Assembly: GCA_027214345.1 (NCBI GenBank)
Contig: JAPWHR010000007.1
Coordinates: 264,889 to 328,888 of the forward strand
Direction of reading: 5' to 3'
DNA from: Comamonadaceae bacterium G21597-S1
GTDB lineage: Bacteria > Pseudomonadota > Gammaproteobacteria > Burkholderiales > Burkholderiaceae_C
Length of the DNA stretch: 64,000 nt
Shown here: one piece after another, positions 15,764 to 23,638 of the stretch
Position numbering within the stretch: the first letter of the stretch is position 1
Layout: the number at the start of each line of letters is the position of its first letter
Made by a program: the position numbers and the translations under genes
The notes under the pieces: model-generated
The model's database searches: none
What the model saw: the letters and a program-made list of their open reading frames with translations, nothing else
What the model was told of the DNA's origin: nothing

Positions 15764-17368
15764 TCACCTGTCGCCCAACAGCTCGCCGTAGGCGCGGGTC
15801 ATGGCGCTGGCATCGCGATGGTGGCAAACAGCAGCCACGTACCGGTCGGGCCGCAAGACAACCAGGTCGTTGGGTGCGCTGTCATCGAGCCAGTCACGGA
15901 ATCTGCCCTCGATGTCGTCAAGAACGATCGTTTTCGAATCCTCTGCCGACTTCGACTTCAGATGCGAACCAGCGCGAGAACGGTTCACCCGGATCAGCGT
16001 AGCCCCGAGCCTGTGCCAGAACGCTCGATCATCGGTCGACAGTGCGCGCGCCGGATCGACATTGACACCCAGCACGCAGAATCCCGGCCCGATGGCGTCG
16101 TCCAGCTTGATGCGCCGCCCGTCCTCCGTCTCCACGTCGGGCTGCATGAACATGGTCCCCAGCATTGGATGGCCACCACGCAATACCAACCCGCGCGTGT
16201 ACTTGGGCATCGGCTTGAAGCGCAACTGCAATATATAGTCGCGGATGCTGGGCAGCGACTGGACGGCGCGAAAGAATGCGTCGCGCACCCGCTCTGTAAT
16301 GCGGTTGTACGGGCGGTAGAGCCGTCCAATCCACGTCGCGAACTGGACCATCGCAAGCGCATGGTCGCGGCGCTCCGCCTCGTACGAATCGAGCGCGCTT
16401 TCTGGCAGTCGGCCCTGCAGCACGGCAGCCAACTTCCAGCCCAGGTTGGTCGCGTCGCGCAGACCCGAGTTCATGCCCTGCCCGAAAAACGGCGGTTGCA
16501 GATGCGCAGCGTCGCCGGCCAGGAACACGCGCCCTACCCGGAACGCACTGGCAATGCGCGAATGGTGCAGATACATGCGGCTGCGCCTGACCTTGGGCAG
16601 CGGTACGCCTTCCGGGTAGTGGGGCCGCATCAGTCGTGCAAGATGCTGCTCCGACTGCACCTGCTGTTCGTCGTCGTCGGGCTGCAGCATGAATTCGAAA
16701 CGCCGAAACCCGTACGGCAGGTCAATCGACATGTGCGGCCGCTGCGGGTCGCAGTAGACACCGGAGAATGGCGCATGGAGCCGGTCGTTCTCGACGTCCA
16801 CGACCAGCCAACGGAATGCATCGGTCTGCCCCGTGAGTTCGACCCCGATCTGCCCACGCACGGTGCTACGTCCGCCATCGGCGCCCACGGCATAAGCACA
16901 GACGACTTCCAGCTCAGCGCCATCGGAATCCCTGGCTGACAACACGACCTTCTCCGCGTCCTGCCGCAACGCCGTGACCTCGGTGCCGAACAGGCAGCGC
17001 ACGTGCGCAAAGCGCGCCAACCCCTCACGCAGCGTCGCCTCGGTCAAGGGTTGCAGGAACATGTTGCGCCGCGGCCAGCCGAAAGGCTGTGCGGCCGGGC
17101 GGATGCGGGCAAAGCAGTGGCCGCGCGAGTTGTGGTAACGCACAGGCGGGTTCTGCACCATGTCCTTGACGAGCTTTTCCGAAAGACCGACGGTCTGCCA
17201 GGAGCGCAACGCCTCGTCGTCGACTCCGACTGCGCGCGGATAGTCCAGCACGTCCGGACTTCGGTCGATGAGCACGACCTCGATGCCGTGCAAGCCAAGA
17301 TGGTTGGCCAGCGTGACACCGCAGGGACCGGCGCCGATGATGGCGACTTGGGTAGACAGGGATTTCAT
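15764..17368 (-). CDS. FAD-dependent aromatic hydroxylase (MhpA-like)
   Basis: 534 residues from the ATG at 17368, four to six residues before the FAD-binding strand as in MhpA; ATGs at 17380 and 17386 are possible. Motifs are GAGPCG (residues 12-17), 'DVLDYPRAVGVDDEALRSWQ', the second FAD motif 'GRVFLAGDAAHLQPPFFGQGMNSGLRDATNLGWKL', and a thioredoxin-like C-domain. The closest well-known member is 3-(3-hydroxyphenyl)propionate 2-hydroxylase, which makes the catechol-type substrate for meta-cleavage. This fits the VOC, hydrolase and hydratase genes of the adjacent operon. It precedes the IclR gene by 90 bp in the same direction. Confidence 0.9.
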   Translation of the reverse strand: MKSLSTQVAIIGAGPCGVTLANHLGLHGIEVVLIDRSPDVLDYPRAVGVDDEALRSWQTVGLSEKLVKDMVQNPPVRYHNSRGHCFARIRPAAQPFGWPRRNMFLQPLTEATLREGLARFAHVRCLFGTEVTALRQDAEKVVLSARDSDGAELEVVCAYAVGADGGRSTVRGQIGVELTGQTDAFRWLVVDVENDRLHAPFSGVYCDPQRPHMSIDLPYGFRRFEFMLQPDDDEQQVQSEQHLARLMRPHYPEGVPLPKVRRSRMYLHHSRIASAFRVGRVFLAGDAAHLQPPFFGQGMNSGLRDATNLGWKLAAVLQGRLPESALDSYEAERRDHALAMVQFATWIGRLYRPYNRITERVRDAFFRAVQSLPSIRDYILQLRFKPMPKYTRGLVLRGGHPMLGTMFMQPDVETEDGRRIKLDDAIGPGFCVLGVNVDPARALSTDDRAFWHRLGATLIRVNRSRAGSHLKSKSAEDSKTIVLDDIEGRFRDWLDDSAPNDLVVLRPDRYVAAVCHHRDASAMTRAYGELLGDR

Positions 17369-17442
17369 GGGTACGGGCATTGGCATTGCTGACAAGAACA
17401 GAAACACGTGCCATAAAACGAGACATAATGACCAATAGTCGG

Positions 17443-17459
17443 CACTTGTATTGCAAGTG
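17443..17459. promoter_or_regulatory. inverted repeat in the divergent MhpA-like/Bug region
   Basis: CACTTG-tattg-CAAGTG, a 17-bp palindrome 75 bp upstream of the MhpA-like start. It is a plausible regulator or promoter-proximal site for that gene. I see no second copy in the window. Confidence 0.4.
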
Positions 17460-17473
17460 TAGCACCGACCGAT

Positions 17474-17503
17474 CTATCGGCGTCTATCGGCGTCTATCGG
17501 CGT
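17474..17503. repeat. three perfect tandem copies of a 10-bp unit
   Basis: CTATCGGCGT is repeated three times head to tail in the 407-bp gap between the divergent MhpA-like gene (start 17368) and the Bug gene (start 17776). The 10-bp period places the copies on the same face of the helix, as in iteron-type protein binding sites. The rest of the gap shows no gene. Confidence 0.6.
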
Positions 17504-17613
17504 CATATCTATCTCCGTCACATCCATTGGCATCACAGCGTCGTTGTCGCATGGTCATTGCAAAGTCTGCACCGCGCCTGCGCGCCTGACGCATTCGAAG
17601 ACTCGAAGCCTGT

Positions 17614-17655
17614 GTCAATAAATGGTTTGCTAAGTCCAATAAACGGCGTTATCAT
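17614..17655 (+). promoter_or_regulatory. promoter of module 2 with shared operator
   Basis: -35 TTGCTA (17627-17632) and -10 TATCAT (17650-17655) are 17 bp apart. The -35 lies in ATGG-N10-CCAATAAACGG (17622-17646), occupying the same place in the N10 spacer as in the 13188-13224 promoter. It drives the Bug gene at 17776 and probably the CoA genes after it. Confidence 0.55.
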
Positions 17656-17775
17656 GCTTACCGACTGACGCGGACCGTCTCTGGCGCCAGCCATCCCACC
17701 GACCTTCCCTTTTTTCCAGCCGCCCCGACTGCACCGTCATCCGAGCATCCCGGCACCCAACTTCTGGAGACAACC

Positions 17776-18759
17776 ATGCACCTTCTGACACGAATTGCCC
17801 GCTCGCTTGGCGCCATCGCCGCAATAGCCTCGATGGCGATCGCCATGCCCGCCCAAGCAGCCTTTCCCGAGAAACCCATCACGATCGTCGTGCCGTTCTC
17901 TCCGGGCGGGACCACGGACCTGGCGGCCCGCCTGGTGGCAGAAATGCTGAACAAGGCGACCGGCGCAACGGTGCTGGTAGAAAACAAGCCTGGCGCCGGT
18001 GGCATGCTTGGAATCCAGCACGTGGCCAAGGCCAATCCCGATGGTTACACCGTCCTGTTCGGCTCCGACTCCCTGATCATCCAGCCACTGGTCAACAAGA
18101 ACGCGACCGCGACACTCGACGATTTCCTGCCGCTGGTGCGCGTTCGCACCACAGGCAACTATCTGGCGGTTGGTGCAGCCGTGCCGGCCTCCAACGTCAA
18201 GGAACTGGTCGCATTGGCCAAGGCCAAGCCCGGCCAGATCCGCTACGCCACGGGTGGCGCAGGGTCGGTGCTGCACCTGGCAGGCGAAGCCTTCGCGGAC
18301 GCCGCCGGCATCAAGCTGGTTCACGTGCCTTACAAGGGCGCGGCTCCGGCAACCACCGATGCGGTGGGCGGTCATGTCGAAATGGTATGGGCCGGCTCCA
18401 GCGATTTCGCTCCTTACGCCAAGTCCGGCCAACTCAAGGTCATTGCACAGACCGGGACCCGGCGCTCGCTGGCCATGCCGGACGTGCCGACGATGACGGA
18501 GGCCGGCCTTGCTGATGTGGTCGTCGTCAACTGGAACGGCGTGCTCGCGCCCAAGGGCACGCCTGCCGATGCCGCGCAGTGGCTGACCGACAAGATCGCC
18601 GCCGTCGTGACGACGCCCGAGTACTACACGCGCGGCAAGATCCTCGCGATAGAGCCAGGCGACATGATCAAGGGGCAAGCCTTCGCCGACATGCTCAAGG
18701 ATGCGCGCGCCCGCACGAAGAAGATCGTCGAGACATCGAAGATTGACCTGACGAACTGA
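17776..18759 (+). CDS. Bug-family periplasmic solute-binding protein
   Basis: 327 residues with RBS GGAGA. The signal peptide ends near residue 28 (AQA), followed by 'FPEKPITIVVPFSPGGTTD', the characteristic Bug ligand loop, and 'KPGAGGMLGIQHVAKANPDGYTVLFGS'. It binds a carboxylate in the periplasm. It is the first gene of module 2, 77 bp before the first CoA-transferase, which suggests that its ligand is the acid activated by the downstream enzymes. No TctAB partner genes are nearby. Confidence 0.93.
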   Translation: MHLLTRIARSLGAIAAIASMAIAMPAQAAFPEKPITIVVPFSPGGTTDLAARLVAEMLNKATGATVLVENKPGAGGMLGIQHVAKANPDGYTVLFGSDSLIIQPLVNKNATATLDDFLPLVRVRTTGNYLAVGAAVPASNVKELVALAKAKPGQIRYATGGAGSVLHLAGEAFADAAGIKLVHVPYKGAAPATTDAVGGHVEMVWAGSSDFAPYAKSGQLKVIAQTGTRRSLAMPDVPTMTEAGLADVVVVNWNGVLAPKGTPADAAQWLTDKIAAVVTTPEYYTRGKILAIEPGDMIKGQAFADMLKDARARTKKIVETSKIDLTN

Positions 18760-18836
18760 CAAAGTCGAGTGTCGGGAACGTGGGGGCGCAGATCGGTCTG
18801 CCCGATCGCAGCCGCGGCGCGAAAAAGGAACACCTC

Positions 18837-20153
18837 ATGCTGAAAGCCGAACTGGTCGAATCGTTTCCGATTCACGAGGCGGACACGGGAACCTCCGCGC
18901 CGCCGCTTGCGGGCGTCACGGTGCTCGACTTCACGCATTTTGTCGCCGGCCCGTTCGCGACAATGATGCTGGCCGATTATGGCGCCGATGTGATCAAGGT
19001 CGAGACGCCGGGCAAGGGCGACGACATGCGCCACTACCCACCGCACGACCCGCGCATCGAGGCGCAAGGCGGACCCTACCTATGGACCAACCGCAACAAG
19101 CGCAGCGTGGCACTGGACCTCAAGACACCCGAGGCACAAGCCGCGGCGCGGGATCTCGTGGCCAAGGCCGACATCCTGATGGAGAACTTCAAGACCGGTG
19201 TCATGAACCGCTTCGGACTGGACTACGCAAGTTGCCGCGCGATCAATCCGCGCCTGATCTATATCTCGGTTTCGGCCTATGGTCGCGAAGGCTCCTTCGC
19301 CGACCGGGGCGGCTTCGATCCCATCGTACAGGCCGAAAGCGGCTTCATGTCGATGAACGGCTACCCCGACCGCGAAGGCGTGCGCGCCTCGTCCTCGGTG
19401 ATGGACATCGCCGCGGCGATGATGACGAGCAACGCCGCGCTGCTGGCGCTGCGCGCACGTGATCAAACCGGAATGGGCCAATATGTCGAGACCGCGTTGT
19501 TCCATACGGCACTGCTGATGACTGGTTTTCCGGCGATGCAGTATCTGTTTGGCGGCGAGGAGCCCAAGCGCACCGGGAACGACGCGCCAGCCACGGCGCC
19601 CTCGGGCCTGTTCCATTGCCAGGATCGCGCGTTCATGCTCAACAGCGGAAACAGCCGCATCTTCGAGCGTCTGCTGCGCGACGTGCTGGATCGACCGGAC
19701 CTCGCCAGTGATCCGGAACTGCTGGACCGCAATACCCGGCTCAAGCAACGCAAACGTATCGACGGCATCCTGCACGAAGCCTTCATGGCCCAGCCCTGGT
19801 CGTATTGGAAACCCCGCCTGCGCGCGGCGTCCGTGCCGTACGGCGAGGTGCGCTCCCTGGGCGAGGCACTGGCATCTCCCGAGGCGCGCGAGCGCAAGGT
19901 GGTCACGCGAATCGCACATCCCAAGGTGGGCTGGATCCCGAACATGTCGCTGCCGTTCCGGTTGTCTGCCACGCCAGCTGTGGCGCCAACTGCTGCGCCT
20001 GCGATCGGCGAACATACGCGCGAGGTGCTGGCCCAGACATTGGGCTACGACGACGCACGCATTTCGGCATTGGCACACAGCGGCGCGCTCGGGGCCAAGG
20101 CCGCCGCGGACCTGTGGTCACAGGCCCCGTCCAACACCGACGGCAGCATGTGA
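18837..20153 (+). CDS. CaiB/BaiF (class III) CoA-transferase
   Basis: 438 residues from an ATG with AAGGAA upstream. The family signature is strong: 'LAGVTVLDFTHFVAGPFATMMLADYGADVIKVETPGKGDDMR', 'NRNKRSVALDLKTPEA', 'ENFKTGVMNRFGLDY', 'GFDPIVQAESGFMSMNG' (with the position of the catalytic Asp) and 'MGQYVETALFHTALLM'. It transfers CoA to a carboxylic acid without ATP. The next CoA-transferase begins directly after its stop codon. Two such proteins side by side may form one heteromeric enzyme, as in benzylsuccinate CoA-transferase BbsEF, or act on successive acids. Confidence 0.92.
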   Translation: MLKAELVESFPIHEADTGTSAPPLAGVTVLDFTHFVAGPFATMMLADYGADVIKVETPGKGDDMRHYPPHDPRIEAQGGPYLWTNRNKRSVALDLKTPEAQAAARDLVAKADILMENFKTGVMNRFGLDYASCRAINPRLIYISVSAYGREGSFADRGGFDPIVQAESGFMSMNGYPDREGVRASSSVMDIAAAMMTSNAALLALRARDQTGMGQYVETALFHTALLMTGFPAMQYLFGGEEPKRTGNDAPATAPSGLFHCQDRAFMLNSGNSRIFERLLRDVLDRPDLASDPELLDRNTRLKQRKRIDGILHEAFMAQPWSYWKPRLRAASVPYGEVRSLGEALASPEARERKVVTRIAHPKVGWIPNMSLPFRLSATPAVAPTAAPAIGEHTREVLAQTLGYDDARISALAHSGALGAKAAADLWSQAPSNTDGSM

Positions 20154-21317
20154 ATGCGCAATCCGCATCCCGTGTCGGCGGACCACGCCAGCCCGAATGA
20201 CCTGGAAGGCCCGGACCCGCAGCGGACCGGCCCGCTGCACGGCGTACGAATAGTCGAATTCGCCGGAATCGGACCCGCGCCCTTCGGCTGCATGCTGCTT
20301 GCAGACATGGGAGCCGAAATCATCCGGATTGACCGTCCCGGGGCACCGTCCGCTGATCCGCGCAACCTGCTCGCACGTGGGCGCATCGCCATATGCCTCG
20401 ACCTCAAGCATCCCGCTGCGGTGGGACAGGTCCTGGAACTGCTCGCGCACGCCGACGCATTGGTGGAAGCGTTCCGTCCCGGTGTCATGGAACGGCTGGG
20501 CCTGGGCCCGGATGTGGTGGCGCAACACAATCAGCGGCTGGTCTACGCGCGCATGACGGGTTGGGGCCAGGACGGACCGCTGGCGCAGGCTGCCGGACAT
20601 GACATCAATTACATCGCGGTCGCAGGCGCGCTGGCCGCGATCGGTCCTGCCAATGAGCGCCCCAGCATTCCGCTGAACCTCATCGGGGATTTCGGTGGCG
20701 GAGGTACCTACCTGGCGATGGGCGTGCTGGCAGCCCTGCTCGAGGCGCGCAAATCCGGACGCGGCCAAGTAGTGGACGCGGCAATATGCGACGGGGTTGT
20801 CTCGCTGATGACCAGCAATGCAGCACAAACGTTGCGCGGGCGCTACCGGGAACAACGCGGCAGCAACATGCTCGACGGAGCAGCCCCCTATTACGCCGTG
20901 TACGAAACCGCCGACGGCCTGTATGTTTCGGTCGGCGCCATCGAACCGAAGTTCTTTGCAGCGCTGTGTGACCGTGTCGGTATTCCCGAGTCGCTGCGTG
21001 ATGCGCAGAACGACCGGACACGCTGGCCGCAGTTGCATGCCAAATTCGCGCAGCGGTTCAGGACCCGCAGTCGCGCGGACTGGTGCGCCGCGTTGGAGGG
21101 CACGGATGCATGCTTCGCACCAGTTCTGCATCTGGGCGAGTCGACAAGACATGCCCACCTGGTCGCGCGTCAATGTTTCGTTCAGGTGGACGGACTGCGG
21201 CAGCCTGCGCCAGCCCCTCGCTTCTCGCGCACGCCATCGAGCATACGCCCGGCCCGTGCGGCCGATCCTGCCAGTATTGCCGCCCACATCGACCGCTGGC
21301 GGCAACTCGCTACATGA
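20154..21317 (+). CDS. CaiB/BaiF family CoA-transferase or alpha-methylacyl-CoA racemase
   Basis: 387 residues; the ATG directly follows the previous TGA, so translation is probably coupled. The N-terminus 'LHGVRIVEFAGIGPAPFGCMLLADMGAEIIRIDRPG' and the 'NLLARGRIAICLDLKHP' segment are closer to alpha-methylacyl-CoA racemases than to classic CoA-transferases. Its C-terminus matches the fragment at 1-294. It might epimerise a 2-methyl-branched CoA ester, or pair with the upstream protein as a CoA-transferase subunit. The two roles cannot be separated from sequence. Confidence 0.88.
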   Translation: MRNPHPVSADHASPNDLEGPDPQRTGPLHGVRIVEFAGIGPAPFGCMLLADMGAEIIRIDRPGAPSADPRNLLARGRIAICLDLKHPAAVGQVLELLAHADALVEAFRPGVMERLGLGPDVVAQHNQRLVYARMTGWGQDGPLAQAAGHDINYIAVAGALAAIGPANERPSIPLNLIGDFGGGGTYLAMGVLAALLEARKSGRGQVVDAAICDGVVSLMTSNAAQTLRGRYREQRGSNMLDGAAPYYAVYETADGLYVSVGAIEPKFFAALCDRVGIPESLRDAQNDRTRWPQLHAKFAQRFRTRSRADWCAALEGTDACFAPVLHLGESTRHAHLVARQCFVQVDGLRQPAPAPRFSRTPSSIRPARAADPASIAAHIDRWRQLAT

Positions 21318-21425
21318 TCGGCGCAAGGCCACCGGGGAAACAATGCGTCCACGCAGTCCCAAAATGGAGGATCGCCCCTGTTGGGCCCCATTCCTGCAAC
21401 CAGCGCATGCAGCATCTCCAGCAGG

Positions 21426-21476
21426 TGCGCCGGCGCAGCACCCGACCTGCGTCATGCAGGGTGCTGCGCCGGCGCA
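21426..21476. repeat. perfect 18-bp inverted repeat (hairpin) inside module 2
   Basis: TGCGCCGGCGCAGCACCC (21426-21443) and its exact reverse complement (21459-21476) flank a 15-base loop in the 226-bp gap between the racemase-like gene and the hydratase. No T-run follows, so it is not a classical terminator. It could protect the upstream mRNA, attenuate the downstream genes, or be a mobile intergenic repeat. Confidence 0.75.
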
Positions 21477-21518
21477 ATTCCAACATGCCGGCGGCAATTG
21501 TCGGACCGTCGACCCACC

Positions 21519-21547
21519 GGAGGCTTTTGATGATTGCAATACCATGA
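21519..21547 (+). promoter_or_regulatory. five-codon leader ORF with strong SD, coupled to the hydratase start
   Basis: GGAGG (21519-21523) precedes an ATG at 21530 by six bases. The small frame reads Met-Ile-Ala-Ile-Pro and stops at TGA 21545-21547, overlapping the hydratase ATG at 21544 (ATGA). The hydratase itself lacks an SD at normal spacing, so it is probably translated by ribosomes that terminate on the leader. Confidence 0.55.
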
Positions 21548-22428
21548 CTCCTTCTAACGCACCAGTGGACCCAAAGAACCTGGAACAGTTGCAGGGCTGG
21601 GTCGGCAGGACGGAATCACGCAACGACGAGATTCGCGCTGCGCCCATGCGTGCCCTGGCGGCCACGCTCGATCGAGACGACGCTCAGACTGGAGACGGAA
21701 GCGTGCTGCATCCTTTGTGGCATTGGCTGTTTTTCCTGCCGATCGACGCCCACAGCAAAATCGGGCCGGACGGACATCCGCGGCGCGGTGACTTCCTGCC
21801 TCCGATACCCTTGCCCCGGCGCATGTGGGCAGGCAGCCGCATCACCTGGGAGAATGGCAACCCGCTGAGGGTCGGGAACACGATCCGGCGCGACTCGCGC
21901 ATCTTGTCCGTGGACCACAAGTCCGGCCGTGCCGGCGACCTGGTGTTCGTGGCCGTGCAACATGACATCCACAACGCCACGGGTCTTGCGTTGTCGGAAA
22001 CCCAGAACATCGTCTACCGCGACGCGGCGCGATCGGGCGACCCCGTATCGACACCGATGGCAGCCGGCATCGATGCACCATGGCAGCGCGAAATGACACC
22101 CGACGAGGTGCTGCTGTTCCGCTATTCGGCACTGACCTTCAACAGCCACCGCATCCACTTTGACCGCCCGTATGCAACCGATGTCGAGGGCTACCCTGGA
22201 TTGGTGGTGCACGGACCGCTGCTAGCGACGCTGTTGCTCGACCTGGTGTACAGGAATAACCCCGCGGCACCGATCCAAACCCTTGACATCAGAGCCGTGC
22301 GGCCAAGTTTTGCCGGACAGCCGATACGCATGAACGGCCGTCCCGCAACCGACGAACACGCCGCCAGCTTGTGGGCGCAGGACCACCAGGACAATTTGAC
22401 GATGCGGGCCGAGGTGCAATTCGCCTGA
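21544..22428 (+). CDS. MaoC/FAS1-like acyl-CoA hydratase (mesaconyl-/itaconyl-CoA hydratase type)
   Basis: 294 residues, a double hot-dog protein. The N-terminal half has 'HPLWHWLFFLP', 'GHPRRGDFLPPIPLPRRMWAGSRI' and the C-terminal half has the catalytic hydratase segment 'FRYSALTFNSHRIHFDRPYATDVEGYPGLVVHGPLLATLLLDL'. This is the FAS1-like dehydratase group containing mesaconyl-C4-CoA hydratase and itaconyl-CoA hydratase-type enzymes. With a class III CoA-transferase and a CitE-like lyase in the same operon, it most likely hydrates an unsaturated C5-like dicarboxyl-CoA. The start is set by overlap with the leader ORF. Confidence 0.87.
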   Translation: MTPSNAPVDPKNLEQLQGWVGRTESRNDEIRAAPMRALAATLDRDDAQTGDGSVLHPLWHWLFFLPIDAHSKIGPDGHPRRGDFLPPIPLPRRMWAGSRITWENGNPLRVGNTIRRDSRILSVDHKSGRAGDLVFVAVQHDIHNATGLALSETQNIVYRDAARSGDPVSTPMAAGIDAPWQREMTPDEVLLFRYSALTFNSHRIHFDRPYATDVEGYPGLVVHGPLLATLLLDLVYRNNPAAPIQTLDIRAVRPSFAGQPIRMNGRPATDEHAASLWAQDHQDNLTMRAEVQFA

Positions 22429-22477
22429 CGCCGACAACATTCGTGCCAACTACCAACACTTGACACCCGGGCATTCC

Positions 22478-23638
22478 ATGCAATCCTCCGCTGACCAATA
22501 TCAAGACATCCGCGATGCCGTGCGCGCACTTTGCGCCGAGTTTCCGGATAGCTACCACCGCAAGATCGACGAGCAGCGTGCCTATCCCGAGGCATTCGTT
22601 GATGCGCTGACGAAGGCTGGCTGGCTGGCCGCGTTGATACCCCAGGAATATGGTGGCTCGGGCCTCGGCCTGGCCGAGGCATCTGTGGTCATGGAGCAGA
22701 TCAATCGATCGGGCGGCAACTCCGGTGCCTGCCATGGCCAGATGTACAACATGGGAACCCTGCTGCGCCACGGGTCCGAGGCGCAGAAGCGTTTTTTCCT
22801 GCCGAAGATCGCCAGCGGCGAATGGCGTTTGCAGTCCATGGGAGTGACCGAACCGAGCGCCGGAAGCGATACCACCAAGATCAGGACAACTGCGGTGAAG
22901 CGGGGCGACCGATATGTCGTGAACGGACAGAAGGTCTGGATCTCACGCGTGCAGCATTCGGATTGGATGATCCTGCTGACGCGCACCACGCCGCTTGCCG
23001 ATGTGCAGAGGAAGTCGGACGGCATGTCGATCTTCATGGTGGACCTGCGCAAGGCGGAGAAATCCGGCCTCGAGGTGCGGCCGATCCCGAACATGGTCAA
23101 TCATGAGACCAATGAACTGTTTTTCGAGAACCTGGAAATTCCACAGGACAACCTGATCGGCGAAGAGGGCAAGGGCTTCAGGTACATCCTGGACGGCCTG
23201 AATGCCGAACGCACGCTCATCGCCGCCGAGTGCATCGGCGACGGATACTGGTTCATCGATCGCGTGGTAGCGTATGCCCGGGAACGCAAGGTCTTCGGCC
23301 GCCCCATTGGCCAGAACCAGGGCGTGCAATTTCCCATCGCGGAGGCGCACATCGAGGTTGAAGCGGCCAACCTGATGCGCTGGCAGGCATGTGAACTGTA
23401 CGACGCCCATCAGCCTTGCGGCGCACAGGCCAACATGGCCAAGTACCTCGCGGCCAAGGCCAGCTGGGAGGCGGCCAATGCATGCATCCAGTTCCATGGC
23501 GGCTTCGGCTTCGCGAACGAATACGATGTGGAGCGCAAGTTCCGAGAAACACGGCTGTACCAGGTGGCACCAATCTCGACCAACATGATCCTGAGCTACG
23601 TCGCCGAGCACGTGCTGGGTCTTCCGAGGTCCTTCTGA
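22478..23638 (+). CDS. acyl-CoA dehydrogenase
   Basis: 386 residues from the ATG at 22478 (a TTG at 22460 is an unlikely alternative). Typical segments are 'GWLAALIPQEYGGSGLGLAEASVVMEQI', 'QSMGVTEPSAGSDTTKIRTTA', 'NGQKVWISRVQHSDWMILLTRT', 'FGRPIGQNQGVQFPIAEAHIEVEAANLM' and 'QFHGGFGFANEYDVERKFRETRLYQVAPISTNMI'. It introduces a double bond into an acyl-CoA with FAD and ETF. Similar acyl-CoA dehydrogenases accompany the itaconate degradation genes of Pseudomonas aeruginosa, as known from that cluster. Its stop codon overlaps the next start by one base. Confidence 0.92.
   Translation: MQSSADQYQDIRDAVRALCAEFPDSYHRKIDEQRAYPEAFVDALTKAGWLAALIPQEYGGSGLGLAEASVVMEQINRSGGNSGACHGQMYNMGTLLRHGSEAQKRFFLPKIASGEWRLQSMGVTEPSAGSDTTKIRTTAVKRGDRYVVNGQKVWISRVQHSDWMILLTRTTPLADVQRKSDGMSIFMVDLRKAEKSGLEVRPIPNMVNHETNELFFENLEIPQDNLIGEEGKGFRYILDGLNAERTLIAAECIGDGYWFIDRVVAYARERKVFGRPIGQNQGVQFPIAEAHIEVEAANLMRWQACELYDAHQPCGAQANMAKYLAAKASWEAANACIQFHGGFGFANEYDVERKFRETRLYQVAPISTNMILSYVAEHVLGLPRSF

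Noticed and set aside
14726..16939. Plus-strand open frame of 737 codons across the IclR and MhpA-like genes
   Set aside because: It is antisense to two well-supported genes and has no family similarity; long shadow frames are common at this GC content.
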